Part shown: in pieces, positions 10,819 through 20,763 of the stretch
Position numbering within the stretch: the first letter of the stretch is position 1
Layout: each line of letters starts with the position of its first letter
From: Ophiothrix spiculata
Taxonomy: Eukaryota; Echinodermata; Ophiuroidea; Amphilepidida; Ophiotrichidae
Length of the DNA stretch: 28,181 nt
Direction: 5' to 3' (one strand)
Assembly (NCBI GenBank): GCA_000969725.1
Contig: JXSR01S065713.1
Program-made: the position numbers and the translations under genes
Notes under the pieces: model-generated
Seen by the model: the letters and a program-made list of their open reading frames with translations, nothing else
Told to the model about the DNA's origin: nothing
Databases searched by the model: none

Positions 10819-11247
10819 TCGCCAAGTAAAATACATTTTGTTTACGACCTAATTTCAAAATTTGGTGAAGGTCATTATTATTTATTTTCACCAAAAAATT
10901 ATTATCTGTTTCTGTGTAACATGTATATGACATCAACTTTTTTGATGCATTAGAGGCCCTTCCAATTTATTGATATCTCCATTTTTGGCCCTTCCATTTT
11001 TTGGTTATTTCCAAATTGCTTTACCCCTAGTATAAAAAGTATGTAAAATGTGTTTATAAATGATCAACAAACACTTTTAAGTATCTATATTCAGAGGAAC
11101 AGTTCAAGAAGAATAATTGTGAAACAAATAAGGCTAATAATAAAAGTTTTTCAAATCCTAAAAAATATAGAAAAAAGGACGTATTTTTTATTTGGACTTG
11201 AATGTCAATATACGTGATGTGAATGTGAATGCAAAATGGCAGTCTTC
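10819..11247. other. About 430-bp insertion specific to unit B
   Basis: Units A and C read GCATGTAATACGTATTGCAAC continuously at this point. Unit B has about 430 bp between GCATGTAAT and ATTGCAAC. Inside is an imperfect 32-bp tandem pair beginning GGCCCTTCC (10955 and 10987). No terminal inverted repeat, target duplication or real reading frame was found; the minus-strand frame at 11054-11293 crosses the insertion edge. Confidence 0.5.
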
Positions 11248-13069
11248 TATTGCAACAGAAATTATCATCAAAAACACACAATTTAAGCTTCACCCCAGAG
11301 CTGATCTGAAAACGAAATTATCAATCTTATGACTGAACGAAGATCATATAAAGCAATTACGTTTATTTTACGCTTGTCAGTCTCTTGAAATTTTGAATTT
11401 TATAGTTCATTTAACAGTCATAACAGTATATTGACTATTTATTTGAAAAACGGAAATCACTTATTTTTAGAAGAAATGATTTTATTAAATTGTCACATGT
11501 AACCTAGCCCTGTAGGCCGCATAAAGACTGACAGTTGTCTTTACTGTAGTTCGAAATGAATAATGTGTATGTGACGTCGGTTATTGAGAACGAAAGAAAA
11601 ATCCTCACATCATGTATATTATTTCTTATGTCATCACATTACACATTATCGTTGAAGTTTATAAACTACACTATGTCATTTAAAGGCGAGGTTCCAATCA
11701 CATTCTCATCCCTAGGGCTCAACGGGAAGTATTGCATTTTTTGATGTTAAATGAAAGCCCATATTTGTCTGATTGTAAAACCAAATTCTCATCTGCAAAT
11801 TCCAAATAGTTTTTGAGATATAGCAAAAAGTGTAAAGTTAATTGGGATACCTATTTTCCATTTCTTATGTATTTTCATAGCAGCAGCATCCCCAGGGTTA
11901 CATACTTTGTTTTTGCATCTGACGAGTAAACAAGAAGCAAACTGAGGGTAAAATCTCACAACTTGTTTTCCAGAGGTCAAGGTCAATTAGTTAAAAGTTG
12001 TGTATACACATGTTTAAATAGGAACCTACTCCATAAAGACTCGGATAAACTTAATACGTTTGTGTGTGTGTTTGTGTGTCTAGTGCGTCTTTAGTGGTGT
12101 AAGTATGTGGCATATCTTTTGCATATTTAATGTCTTTTTATGCATTTAATTGCCGTGACAAGCTGTGACAGCTATATACAGCTGGTATGACAGGTATATG
12201 ATAACTTGGAATGTTTACAAATGACTGAACCATTAATTAGTACTTTCAGTCTGCCAAATGTATTTACTTACGAGGTACGTACAATATTAAAACCATTAAG
12301 CAACCTCTTTTGGAACAAAATAATAATGACAATAATTCTGAACATGGATTGTATTAAAGCAAATGGAATTCTACTTTATTTAATGTAATCTGAAAAAGAG
12401 CCAAAATAATTCTTAAAACTACTGCAGTAGTATATTTGCTTGGTGTTTGTGTGCGTGTATCAGTGTGACCGGTTGTACGTTTGCATTCCTATAGCTCACC
12501 CCGAAAGGGAGGACTTTCCAAATGATTTTGATTAAAAATAATCAAATAATGGAAATGGTTTTGAAGTCAAATTTGGAGTCAATATTTAGCTGGGATTACA
12601 TATTTTTCATATATGTCAATATTGTTGAACTTAGAGGGCTCGTTCTTAGAATTATGAGGCTCAGAATAAATGTCCATATATATGTTTTGAGGTGTTTACT
12701 ATTATAGTTACGTTGTATATAGCATAGTTTAACAGCTTTTAAAAAGAAAAATAATTGCGTGTCTTTCTTCAATGAAATATCCAGAGCTTTAATACTTGTC
12801 TTAACGTATCTACGTCTACCAATCTCTCTGTCTTCTTTTTTTCCTCTTTTTGTGACAGAGTCATCGTGTGAACAGGTGAATGCTCATATGGACAGACAGG
12901 TGTGTAGCTTTCGGTTTATCACAACATGCCAATGTAAACATGGCCTCCTTATATGTCACTATCAAAACAAACTTATATTGCCATGACAATCGTAGATCAT
13001 TTACATTACTTGCTTTAACATTTGCCATGAGCTGAATTGACTAAATATTTACAAAAATTAGATAAATAT
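11248..13069. other. Non-coding unit sequence (equivalent of 1905-3726), no gene seen
   Basis: This is collinear with unit A and holds the GT-rich tract (about 12058-12080), the solo MITE end at 12495-12537 and the interrupted pyrimidine tract near 12825-12850. The short frames (plus 11556-11744, 12206-12388, 12522-12707, 12759-12986) are not conserved as open frames in unit A. Confidence 0.55.
12495..12537 (+). repeat. Solo CTCACCCCGAAAGG MITE terminus, unit B copy
   Basis: It is the orthologue of 3121-3165 at the same place in the unit, and matches the reverse complement of the right end of the complete element at 25429-25689. No second terminus is nearby. Confidence 0.6.
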
Positions 13070-13187
13070 GGCTGTCCAGCCCGTGTGAGCCATAAATGCC
13101 AGACAATGGTAACGCTACCCAGAAAAACATGTCAAGGTCGTAATTTGCCGAAATTGATTTTTTTAAAGATTCACAATCCTTGAGCTT
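13070..13187. mobile_element. CCGTCCA-family MITE, left fragment (interrupted)
   Basis: This is the equivalent of the left end of the 3727-4154 element: CTGTCCAGCCCG, then CATAAATGCC, then CATGTCAAGGTCGTAATTTG. Homology stops at about 13187 and resumes at 14557, with about 95 bp of the element lost, so another sequence was inserted into it in unit B. Confidence 0.75.
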
Positions 13188-14181
13188 AGAGTCAGATATA
13201 TTTCATCCAAATTATACAATAAGTGTCAAGTTGGGTATACATGCAATATTTTTCATGAAATTGGTAGTTTAGAGTGTGTACTTTAAGAACCTAAATGATG
13301 ATGCCAAAAATACACGCTTGAGCAATTTTTGTTATTGGCGTCAAAAGCCGTACCCCCGTTTTTACATGCCATGTTAAGTGTAACAGATCCCATTTGAGTT
13401 GTAAATATATCATGTTTGGTAACAAATTAAAGCTAATGAAGTATTTAATGTAACTCTCTAAACATTAGGGCATTTGAATGTTACAACTTCAAAATGGCCG
13501 CCAAAATGGTATATTTTCAATGAAATCTACCAAAGTAGCCTTAAGAAAGCCAAATATTCTGAAATATCTATACAGAGGAACATTTTAGTTAACATTAAGA
13601 TTATTTGTCCTCAAGATGTACCATTCATATATTTAAAATTTTAAAAAGATACATTACACGACTTAAAACGTCAGCACTAACACCGTGCACTTTGCACAAA
13701 AACATGTTACAGCAACTTCAAACAGCACCAAATGTTGAATATTGAAAATAATTAATGAAAATGGCTTTGTTGGTTACAACATAAGCATCCTTACAATATT
13801 GTTGTTAAATTGTTTCAAAAAATCAAATGGGCATTGACAATGAGGTCCAGCATATTCGCTTAAGATGGGATACAGCATCATCAAAATAGTATTACAAACA
13901 TTTGATATTAAAAATAATTAATGAAAATGGTTCTTGTACTTCAACAAAAATATTTGAAACCAAATAACGTCTTTCACATGTTATAAATTAAAAATATCGT
14001 CGAAAACAAGACCCAATACGACTGCCAAAATACCCCTACAACATACGCACACTTTATAATTTTGGTGGCCATATTATACATGTGAATTACACACCTTGGT
14101 CAGTATGTCTCGTTTGTAGCCCCTAAACCATTATTCATTTATTACTTTGAAAACATAACATTTTAAATTCTGCTTTAAGAC

Positions 14182-14212
14182 GTGTGTTTGATCCTTTTCG
14201 GATCAAACACAC
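14182..14212. repeat. Perfect 13-bp hairpin followed by a T run
   Basis: The arms GTGTGTTTGATCC (14182-14194) and GGATCAAACACAC (14200-14212) enclose TTTTC and are followed by CTTTTTT to 14220. Further GATCCGAAAAGGATC palindromes follow at 14220-14234. This is a short stem-loop cluster of unknown role. Confidence 0.7.
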
Positions 14213-14243
14213 TCTTTTTTGATCCGAAAAGGATCAAATTTGA

Positions 14244-14367
14244 GGAGAATTTGGATCAAAATTGATCCGGAAAAGGGTAANNNNNNNNNNNNNNNNNNNN
14301 NNNNNNNNNNNNNNNNNNNNNNNNNNNNNNGGAGAATTTGGATCAAAATTGATCCGGAAAAGGGTAA
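14244..14367. repeat. 37-bp exact direct repeat flanking the scaffold gap
   Basis: The 37 bases at 14244-14280 (beginning GGAGAATTTGGATCAAAATT) recur exactly at 14331-14367, immediately on the other side of the Ns. The two contig ends therefore overlap. Either the gap is artificial, or it covers further tandem copies of the same unit. Confidence 0.85.
14281..14330. other. Scaffold gap of 50 N
   Basis: Exactly 50 undetermined bases, a placeholder size. The plus-strand open frame spanning it (14219-14434) has no meaning. Confidence 0.98.
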
Positions 14368-14556
14368 GCTCATATTTGATACTTTATCGGATCAATTTGA
14401 TCCTTTCTTTTTAAGAATGTGTTGCATCATCTAAAATCATTCTGCACTGATCATTTTGAATATTTATTGACCTCAGTGGTGTGTTATAAAATTCCATTCA
14501 TGCACCAAAGCATACTAGTGCTCATTTCTTGCGTTGTTTGGGCGGCAGTTTATTTT

Positions 14557-14743
14557 CTTTGAACGCGTTTATCTTAGTTATACGTTTTACTCCCTGACAA
14601 CCTTTGACAGCTTTTGACAGACCATAATTTGCCATCTGGAAATCGTGTGAAGTTCAATCCTTAAAGTTTGGTCTTTGCAAATATTTAAAAAAGTGAAAAT
14701 TAAAAGAGGTGGCATTTACGGCTGGTTTGGGATGGACGGTCAC
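14557..14743. mobile_element. CCGTCCA-family MITE, right fragment (interrupted)
   Basis: It resumes homology to about 3946-4146 of unit A, including the GACAGCTTTTGACAGACC detail that distinguishes copy 1. It ends at the right terminus GGTTTGGGATGGACGGTCAC. It is the partner of 13070-13187. Confidence 0.75.
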
Positions 14744-14931
14744 AAATGTTATTGGCATTATTCAATAAATATTAATGATGCATTATTTTCAAATGTGATC
14801 GCTAGTAGGAATGATGTCAATTCATTTATTTCAAAATCACCTTGTTTAGGTTTGCGCCAAGGAAACCCAACTTGGTACTTGGTACCAAGTAAGCTGAAAG
14901 AAGCTTATCTTTAACAGGGTTCCAAGATGTT
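14744..14931. other. Unit flank plus short unit B-specific stretch
   Basis: 14744-14835 matches unit A at about 4155-4240. From about 14836 to 14947 the sequence is specific to B and contains the palindrome ACTTGGTACCAAGT (14876-14889). No gene is present. Confidence 0.45.
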
Positions 14932-14947
14932 TTTTAAATTCAGTTTT

Positions 14948-15106
14948 GAATGCAGGAGGAAGACCGGAACACCCGGAGAAAAACCTGCGGAAGCGAACAT
15001 GGACTGAAAACCAAATGCACATAAAGCGCCGGGCGCGGGACTCGAACCCGGGACCTCATTGGTGCAAGGCGAGGTAACTACCGCTGCGCCAACCCGCTAC
15101 CCCACA
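14948..15106 (-). mobile_element. tRNA-derived SINE with target-site duplication
   Basis: Read on the minus strand it begins with a tRNA-like head. Its A box TGGCGCAGCGG (15081-15091) and B box GGTTCGAGTCC (15038-15048) both match the Pol III consensus. A tRNA-unrelated body follows, ending in CTCCGGGTGTTCCGGTCTTC and CTCCTGC, a tail type seen in several animal SINE and L2-type LINE families. It is flanked by a 16-bp direct repeat with one mismatch (14932-14947 and 15107-15122). It is absent from unit A, so it postdates the A/B split or sits in B-specific DNA. The cloverleaf is not followed by a mature tRNA 3' end, so this is not a working tRNA gene. Confidence 0.88.
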
Positions 15107-15122
15107 TTTTAAATTTAGTTTT

Positions 15123-16855
15123 AATAAGTATTCTGATCAATCTCAATTTCGTGAAGGATTCTGTCATATTTAGCGGATGTTTTGTTTTTTGTTGAATTTG
15201 TTCTTATATCTGGGAGATCGTTATTGTTAATTAAAGCAATAAATTACTGGAATAACACTAAGTGATAACCATAAGAGAGAGAATGTACCGAAAGCATGGT
15301 AACGTAAATGATGCAAAAATTGACTTTCCTGGAAATTGAATTAGAAAGAATTTCACTCCAAAAACAAATTTCTAGAACAAGTTGACCGATTTTTAAGACG
15401 CAATGATGAAAAACAATATGTAGGACAATTTCCATGATTTTATAGGAGTATTTCAATCTCAATGGTAACGTAAATGGCGAAAAGGTTGCGACACCTGTGC
15501 ATGGTTATTTTATACTTCGAAATCAAATTCAAATAATCTTACTATGTTTTGAAGCTCTTGATAAGTACTACAATTTGCAAAAATAATTTGCTTTAAATTG
15601 CAAATGTTATTTCAGTATGTGTAATTTGGCCTGTACATGGGTTTTGTGGGTGCCTTGTGCTATTCAAAAGCTCAACTTTTTTAAAAAAAAATCCACGTCT
15701 GGTGATTTTAGCCAATTTTGTAAAAACACCCGACCATGTAAACAAAATGAAAAAGAATTTTTAACAACATTGTATTTTTCGAGATATTTTCGCTAAAACC
15801 CTGGCGATAGTGTTTGACCCCTTTCAGTGATAACGGTCCGGCCATAGCTTGCATTTTGCTAAAATTATACTTTTACCTGTAAGATCATTATTGTTAATTA
15901 AAGCAAATGGCTCATCCCATAGAAATACCTTTTTTTTTTACTTCAAGCAAAAATCAGCCTTTTTATTTGACCATATTTCACGCATACGTTTGTTACTTGG
16001 TACGTGAGAAGTATTTCCCAAACATAAATTGTGATAGCACATGTTTAAGTTCAAAAATGTCACAAACGTTACCACGCAAAACAATACATTAAAAGAAATC
16101 CTGACGATAGAATTTCCTACAATTTAATGAAATTATTTGTAAATATGTTGCCCATCAACTATGTAAACGGCAATACAAAATTCACTTACACGTCAAAGAA
16201 GTTTTATTTTTAAGTCATTTTAATGACTTAAAAGAGCAAAAAAAAAGCAACATCCGTGCGATGTCACATACGTTACCGAACGTTACATGAACTTTATTCA
16301 GAATGTTTGCAATCAGTTTAATTTTCAAACATATACATATCTTGGTCCCACCAGTGAGCACTATTACCAAACAATCGTGTGGATAGAATGTCTACATGTA
16401 TGCTTGGAGCTGAAGCCATTTGAAAGTGAAATGATTCATTTTTTTTTGTCACAAACGTTACTTTTGAATCAAGGTCAACTTTTTTCAAATGCATTTGACG
16501 CAAACTAATCGAAAACAATTTTTAAAGAAACACATTACGGTCAGAGTTTTCATACGATTTTCAATAACAATATGTTCTCGAAACCAATAGATAAAACACT
16601 GGAAAATATACTCTTATTAATGTTCATGCACGAGGACTTCTTACTTCTTAATGTTCAGCGCTGCATGTTTCTAAGCAACTAATTTTCTGTATATTAATCT
16701 ACACATTCATGAAAATACAACGGCATTTTCATTGGGAAATCATTACAAATCCTAAGCCATCAAAGAATGATCCATTGAAATGTCAACATACAATGACAAC
16801 CGAATATGTCTCTGTTCAAGAAAGACATAATCTCAGCATCATGCTCTAGATATAT
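15123..16855. other. Non-coding unit sequence with GTCACAAACGTTACC motifs
   Basis: This is the equivalent of 4707-6420. Copies of the motif are at 16059-16073, 16263-16277 (one change, then GAACGTTAC) and 16448-16461. Two of the motif copies seen in A are lost through a local rearrangement. No open frame is shared with A. Confidence 0.5.
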
Positions 16856-17274
16856 GTTACCATCCATCTCAAACGAGTCGTAAATGCAGCAAACTTCATT
16901 TTTCGCTACAGGTGAAAATACTTGTCAAGGTCGTAATTTGCCGAAATAATTTTTGACAGATTCACAATCCGTATACTTATTTCAAAATACCAGTAAAGTT
17001 TGATTTCAAGAAAAAGATCGGAAATATGCAATATATCTGTATATTTTGAAGACAATCACCAGAAAATATAGGTCTTACTGATCTGTGAACGCGTTTATTT
17101 CAATTATACATTTTACTCCCTGACAACCTTTGACGAACCACACCTAGACTTCTAGAAATCAAAAGAACTTCATTGAGGTGCCATTTTAATCCTTATAACA
17201 TGGTCTTTGCAAATATTTCAAAAAGTAAAATGGCAAAAAGCTGCATTTACGGTTAATTTGGGATGGACGGTCAC
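16856..17274. mobile_element. CCGTCCA-family MITE, copy 3 of unit B
   Basis: It is the orthologue of 6421-6840. Left end GTTACCATCCATCTC, right end GATGGACGGTCAC. It is non-coding. Confidence 0.78.
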
Positions 17275-17753
17275 ATATTTGTACAGGAGTATATGATATT
17301 TACAAATGGGTTCTTCACAAAGTGCAGGTCTGTACCATGTCTGAATCCAGGTCAGTTTCATATTGTTTTAGCTAACAACCAAATTTGATAAACACGCTTT
17401 TTTTACAAACAATTTTAACAAACCGATTCAGAGACTTTACAATATAAAATACAATAAAAAAATAAAGCAATAAAGTAACAAAAACCAATATGAGCTCATT
17501 GTAGAATTTTAGGGGGCAAACGGAATAAGAATCGCTGAAAATAACTTTAAAATCTAAAATATCAAAATCATAGTCACGAAAAAGTAAAATCGGAATAGAA
17601 TATGGACAATTTTGCCGAATAAGCTGAAGTAGGTGTTTAGTAATCATTCATTAATATTTTGTGGGGTGGTTGCTGGTTTGTTTGTTTGTTTGTTTGTTTG
17701 CTTGTTTTTGTGTTTTCTTTTAATAAAACAAAAGGTAATACGTTTCAAAGATA
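17275..17753. other. Start of the intron 3' of exon B (read on the minus strand)
   Basis: It is collinear with 6841-7300. A GTTT simple repeat (about 17675-17700) is longer and purer here than in unit A. The minus-strand frame at 17372-17647 is interrupted in A and is not called. Confidence 0.55.
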
Positions 17754-17759
17754 ACTTAC
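17754..17759 (-). other. 5' splice donor of exon B
   Basis: CACAGCG is followed by GTAAGT on the minus strand, identical to the unit A donor and in the same codon phase. An in-frame TAA follows directly if it is not spliced. Confidence 0.85.
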
Positions 17760-18496
17760 CGCTGTGGATGCCGCTTGTCATGAGATTTAGCTGCTGATAG
17801 ATATAATCCTGACAGATCGTTACTAAAATTACCCAAATATTTCATGTTCAACGTATAAGCAATGCCTTTCTGTAATTTCCCGTTTAACCTGATCACCACA
17901 AATTGGTTTGGTTCATATATAAAAAGCTCATCTTTAATTTGAGGCACGCTAACTGTGCTATCTACTGCTGATAACACAACAGAGTCCCTGCTGATATTTA
18001 AACTAAGCATGTGGAGAACAACATATGACGTTTCCTCTATACAGTCAAATGTTATAGCAACTTGTCCAGAGTAAAATTTCTGCTCAATGTCCATCTTGAT
18101 TCGTATTGTGTAATGAATCGGTGTAAGAGATTTAGGAAGACGAAACTCATACCAGATTTCCTCATCACCCGAAGACACATCATCTGTTGTGCTTTCATAA
18201 TCCGAATCCTCATGATGTAGATTAGTAGCTTCAGTTTGATTCTGTTTTCCATTGACTTCACATGAGTTTTGAGTTTTTGCAATCAACGCTAATATAAGTC
18301 CTAGAATTAAAATGATGGTGATAAGAATCAGAACTAATATAACGATCCGTTTGATAGTCACTTTGTAGCGATTTTTAGTCAATTTTCCCATGCCTGCCAC
18401 TCGCACCTCATCATCCTCGTAATCTGACCCTTTACAAGGTATGAAGTTGACCTGCGAGTCTTTCGAGTCTTTTTGAGTAAGTTTTCGAGGTGCCAT
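17760..18496 (-). CDS. M1 zinc aminopeptidase (aminopeptidase N-like), first coding exon, copy B
   Basis: It has the same architecture and exactly the same length as copy A: cytoplasmic tail 1-50, signal anchor 51-73, stalk 74-113, start of the M1 beta domain from 118 (FRLPKSLTPIHYTI ... FSNDLSGLYLS). By hand count it differs from A at about 24 of 737 bases and 12 residues, with no indels. Six of the 12 replacements fall within residues 92-116 of the stalk. Asp167 in A is Asn here, creating a sequon N-I-S in addition to N86 and N223. The start ATG is 18494-18496; the region upstream differs from A by a 1-base indel, which supports starting at this ATG. No catalytic exon lies between this exon and exon A, so this copy must splice past unit A or be an orphan 5' piece. 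Confidence 0.88.
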
Positions 18497-19585
18497 TATA
18501 GACCAAGTATTTGGTTTGCCTTTTTGTAAAGGTCTATACAATCACAAACTTTCTTCGCAAGTTTTGACAGCAGTGCTAGCCGACAGGTGCCTTTGTGCGA
18601 TCAACTCACAGGTCGATATGAGCTAAACAAGTGTCGTGTGGTCTAAGGCATGACACAGATAGTTTTTCTGCTGCGGTGATATTGCCAATGGGTATATAAT
18701 AAGTAAATATAACACGGATTTAATAACCTGGTTGTCGTTTAACTAAGAATGAAACATATTTGATGACAGATAAGTAAAAACAGAACAACTTCTTGTCCAG
18801 CCAGCTCAATGCAGTTTTTTGCGGAAACATTTTAATAAAGTTGGATTAAGTCTGTTGAACATCTACAGCCTCGAAGCCTCACATTGTTGCTATTTAACAC
18901 GTTATTATGTTTTGCTAAAGTAACCAATCCTTTAGAAACATTTTGGGTATCAGAAATACGTGAATCATCAGTTTGTAGAACTAGAATCAGCGTCTATATA
19001 TTCGTGACGTCCAGTTGTTTCTGCATCCAATATTAAGCAAAACATCATTCGTGATTCTTGAAATGTTTCATTCAATCCACAGTGCTGTGACTCGCGCGCC
19101 TGACAATTTGTAATTGCGACCATCTCGTGCTAAGAAAAATCAATCATTTTAACCAACTTGCTGCTTCTAACACACCATGATCCAAACCAATATGTTAAAA
19201 ATATATATATAGTACATACAATGAAGCCGGTGTTTGCAATCTTTGCCAGTCACATGTGCTCTGTATAGGTGAGCTCAACTTAAGTGTGCTTACCCGTCAA
19301 TGTAACCGTAACCCATCTCATCGTGAGGGCATGCTATATACATTCCAGTTAAGTGTTGGCTTACTCACTACTAACGTTGATTTCATTGCTTCTACTCACG
19401 AGTTAAATGTTAAAACCTATTTGTTAACTCGCACGCTTCAAAAATAATGAACTAAATGATGAAATTCATTGACCGTAATGATTCACTTGCACCTGTTTTG
19501 GATATTTATTACTAACAAGGTAAATTAAATTAACCAGGGAAAACAATGATTTTTGTTGCCATTTATAGCTACTTATTTTAAATAG
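18497..19585. other. 5' flank of exon B
   Basis: It is homologous to 8044-9002 and 9925-10047 of unit A. Indels include a short insertion at about 18967-19010 and CTCGCGCGCCTGA at about 19092. No other coding frame is conserved between the units. Confidence 0.5.
18693..18701 (-). promoter_or_regulatory. Candidate TATA box upstream of exon B
   Basis: TATTATATA on the minus strand, about 200 nt from the ATG, lies in the same conserved block as 8245-8253. The chance match rate is high in this AT-rich DNA. Confidence 0.2.
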
Positions 19586-19652
19586 CAGAACGTTTAAAAT
19601 TAAACCAATCTCATATTGACGTGGCACTGTTAGGCACCGGAACACGGATAGA

Positions 19653-19685
19653 CAATGTTGTAGATATAAATATTCTACAACATTG
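19653..19685. repeat. Perfect 12-bp inverted repeat, 9-nt loop
   Basis: CAATGTTGTAGA (19653-19664) and TCTACAACATTG (19674-19685) flank TATAAATAT. It lies near the left edge of the B-specific block. It is probably a small fold-back; no function is evident. Confidence 0.6.
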
Positions 19686-19746
19686 GGGAAGGTTGTCCCA
19701 ATGCCAATATTAAATTAAATTACCCAATGTTGCCGAAGGAAAATCT

Positions 19747-20549
19747 GAAATTTATTCAAACCTGTTGATAGTGACACAAAGTTAGAAAAAAATCTGCTTC
19801 TTAACATACTATATTTATGTAACTTTATATAATTTTGCGAAACGTCTGTAATGTTCATGATATTGTAGAACTTGAGCAACTTTACTACTGATTCTGAGAA
19901 ACTTTGACAATCCTCCCGCCAAAAATTACTAAAATTTATTCAAAGCTGTTGATAGTGACGAAAAGTTAGAAAAAGATGTGCTTCTCAACACTTACGTGGT
20001 CAAGGGGGGGGGGGGTACATATGGACCCAACATTTGGGGTTTTTGCGCGTCAGCGCAAAAACGCGAAGTAATTTTTCATCGCCCTTCTATGTAATTATCT
20101 TATTTTACCATATCTTTCATCTGGTGGCAAAAAAATTCAAATCGACCCATCCCTTCCCATGCTAATTAGCATAAATAAGCATTTTCGTGGGCGCTCTTCA
20201 AATTTGTTTGCCCATAAAATCGTAACCAAACATGTTTTTTCAAATTTTATTTCAGGAATGTGTTTGTAATTACATACTGCAAATATTAGTTCATTTGAAG
20301 TACTTTACCTGTGACCAAAGGTTCAGCGTAAAATTCCTTCGCGAAAACGCTTTTTCGGGGTTGGGTCCATATGGACCCCCCCCCCCCCTCCCCTTGACCA
20401 CTAACGGGCATGTGGAGGACCCTGACGACTGAAGTGTTAACATATATTTGTAACTCTATATAATTTTGTGAAACGTCTGTAATGTTCATGATATTGTAGA
20501 ACTTGAGCAACTTTGCTACCGATTCTGAGAAACTCTGACAATCCTCCCG
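19747..20549. repeat. Direct repeat of about 175 bp, second copy split by an insertion
   Basis: Copy 1 is 19747-19918. Copy 2 is 19932-19988 plus 20437-20549. They share AAATTTATTCAAA, TGTTGATAGTGAC, AATGTTCATGATATTGTAGA and GACAATCCTCCCG. Copy 1 keeps the unoccupied site for the element in copy 2. Confidence 0.8.
19989..20436. mobile_element. Fold-back MITE with TTAA-type target, G/C-run termini
   Basis: The outer ends are CACTT and AAGTG. Inside these lie long inverted arms containing GTGGTCAAGGGG, a 10+ G run (20002-20015), ATATGGACCCAAC and CGAAAA-type sequence, mirrored at 20330-20400. The flanks are TCAA (19985-19988) and TTAA (20437-20440); the empty site in the neighbouring repeat reads CTTCTTAACATA. 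A TTAA target is typical of piggyBac-type transposons, but the termini alone do not prove the superfamily. Short open frames inside (for example 20286-20588 on minus) are by-products of the arms. The arms differ in length: the right end has about 28 extra bases. Confidence 0.7.
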
Positions 20550-20763
20550 AGAGTCATGGGGTAAACTGGCTGCTTGCAAGCTTTTCAACAGATTTCCACC
20601 TATAGTGTGTAGTTTAAGCGATAATGAAAATAAACATGATACCGGTAAGCCTTATATGGAATTTAATACATTTTGTCCAAAATGATTAATATCAAAAATA
20701 GTGTAAGATTGGAGTAGTCAAATAGAATAAATTGTTTGCTTCTGATTAAAAAAACACGTTTTA

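Larger units (their letters stand above)
13188..14556. other. 1.4-kb insertion within the MITE, unit B only
   Basis: Nothing here matches unit A. It contains a direct repeat around AATAATTAATGAAAATGG (13747-13764 and 13913-13930), a cluster of GATCC/GGATC palindromes (14182-14400) and the scaffold gap. No open frame with protein-like features is present. The palindrome-rich right part could be a satellite or transposon end, but the insertion termini carry no clear inverted repeat. Confidence 0.5.

Noticed and set aside
14219-14434. Open frame across the Ns
   Set aside because: It exists only because unknown bases were read through, and the flanks are a direct repeat.
15031-15105. tRNA gene on the minus strand
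   Set aside because: The tRNA-like head continues into a SINE body and is flanked by a target duplication, so it is a retroposon and not a functional tRNA gene.
20286-20588. 100-residue minus-strand frame across the fold-back element
   Set aside because: It spans the poly-G/C arm and the element boundary; the Gly-rich stretch is translated simple sequence.
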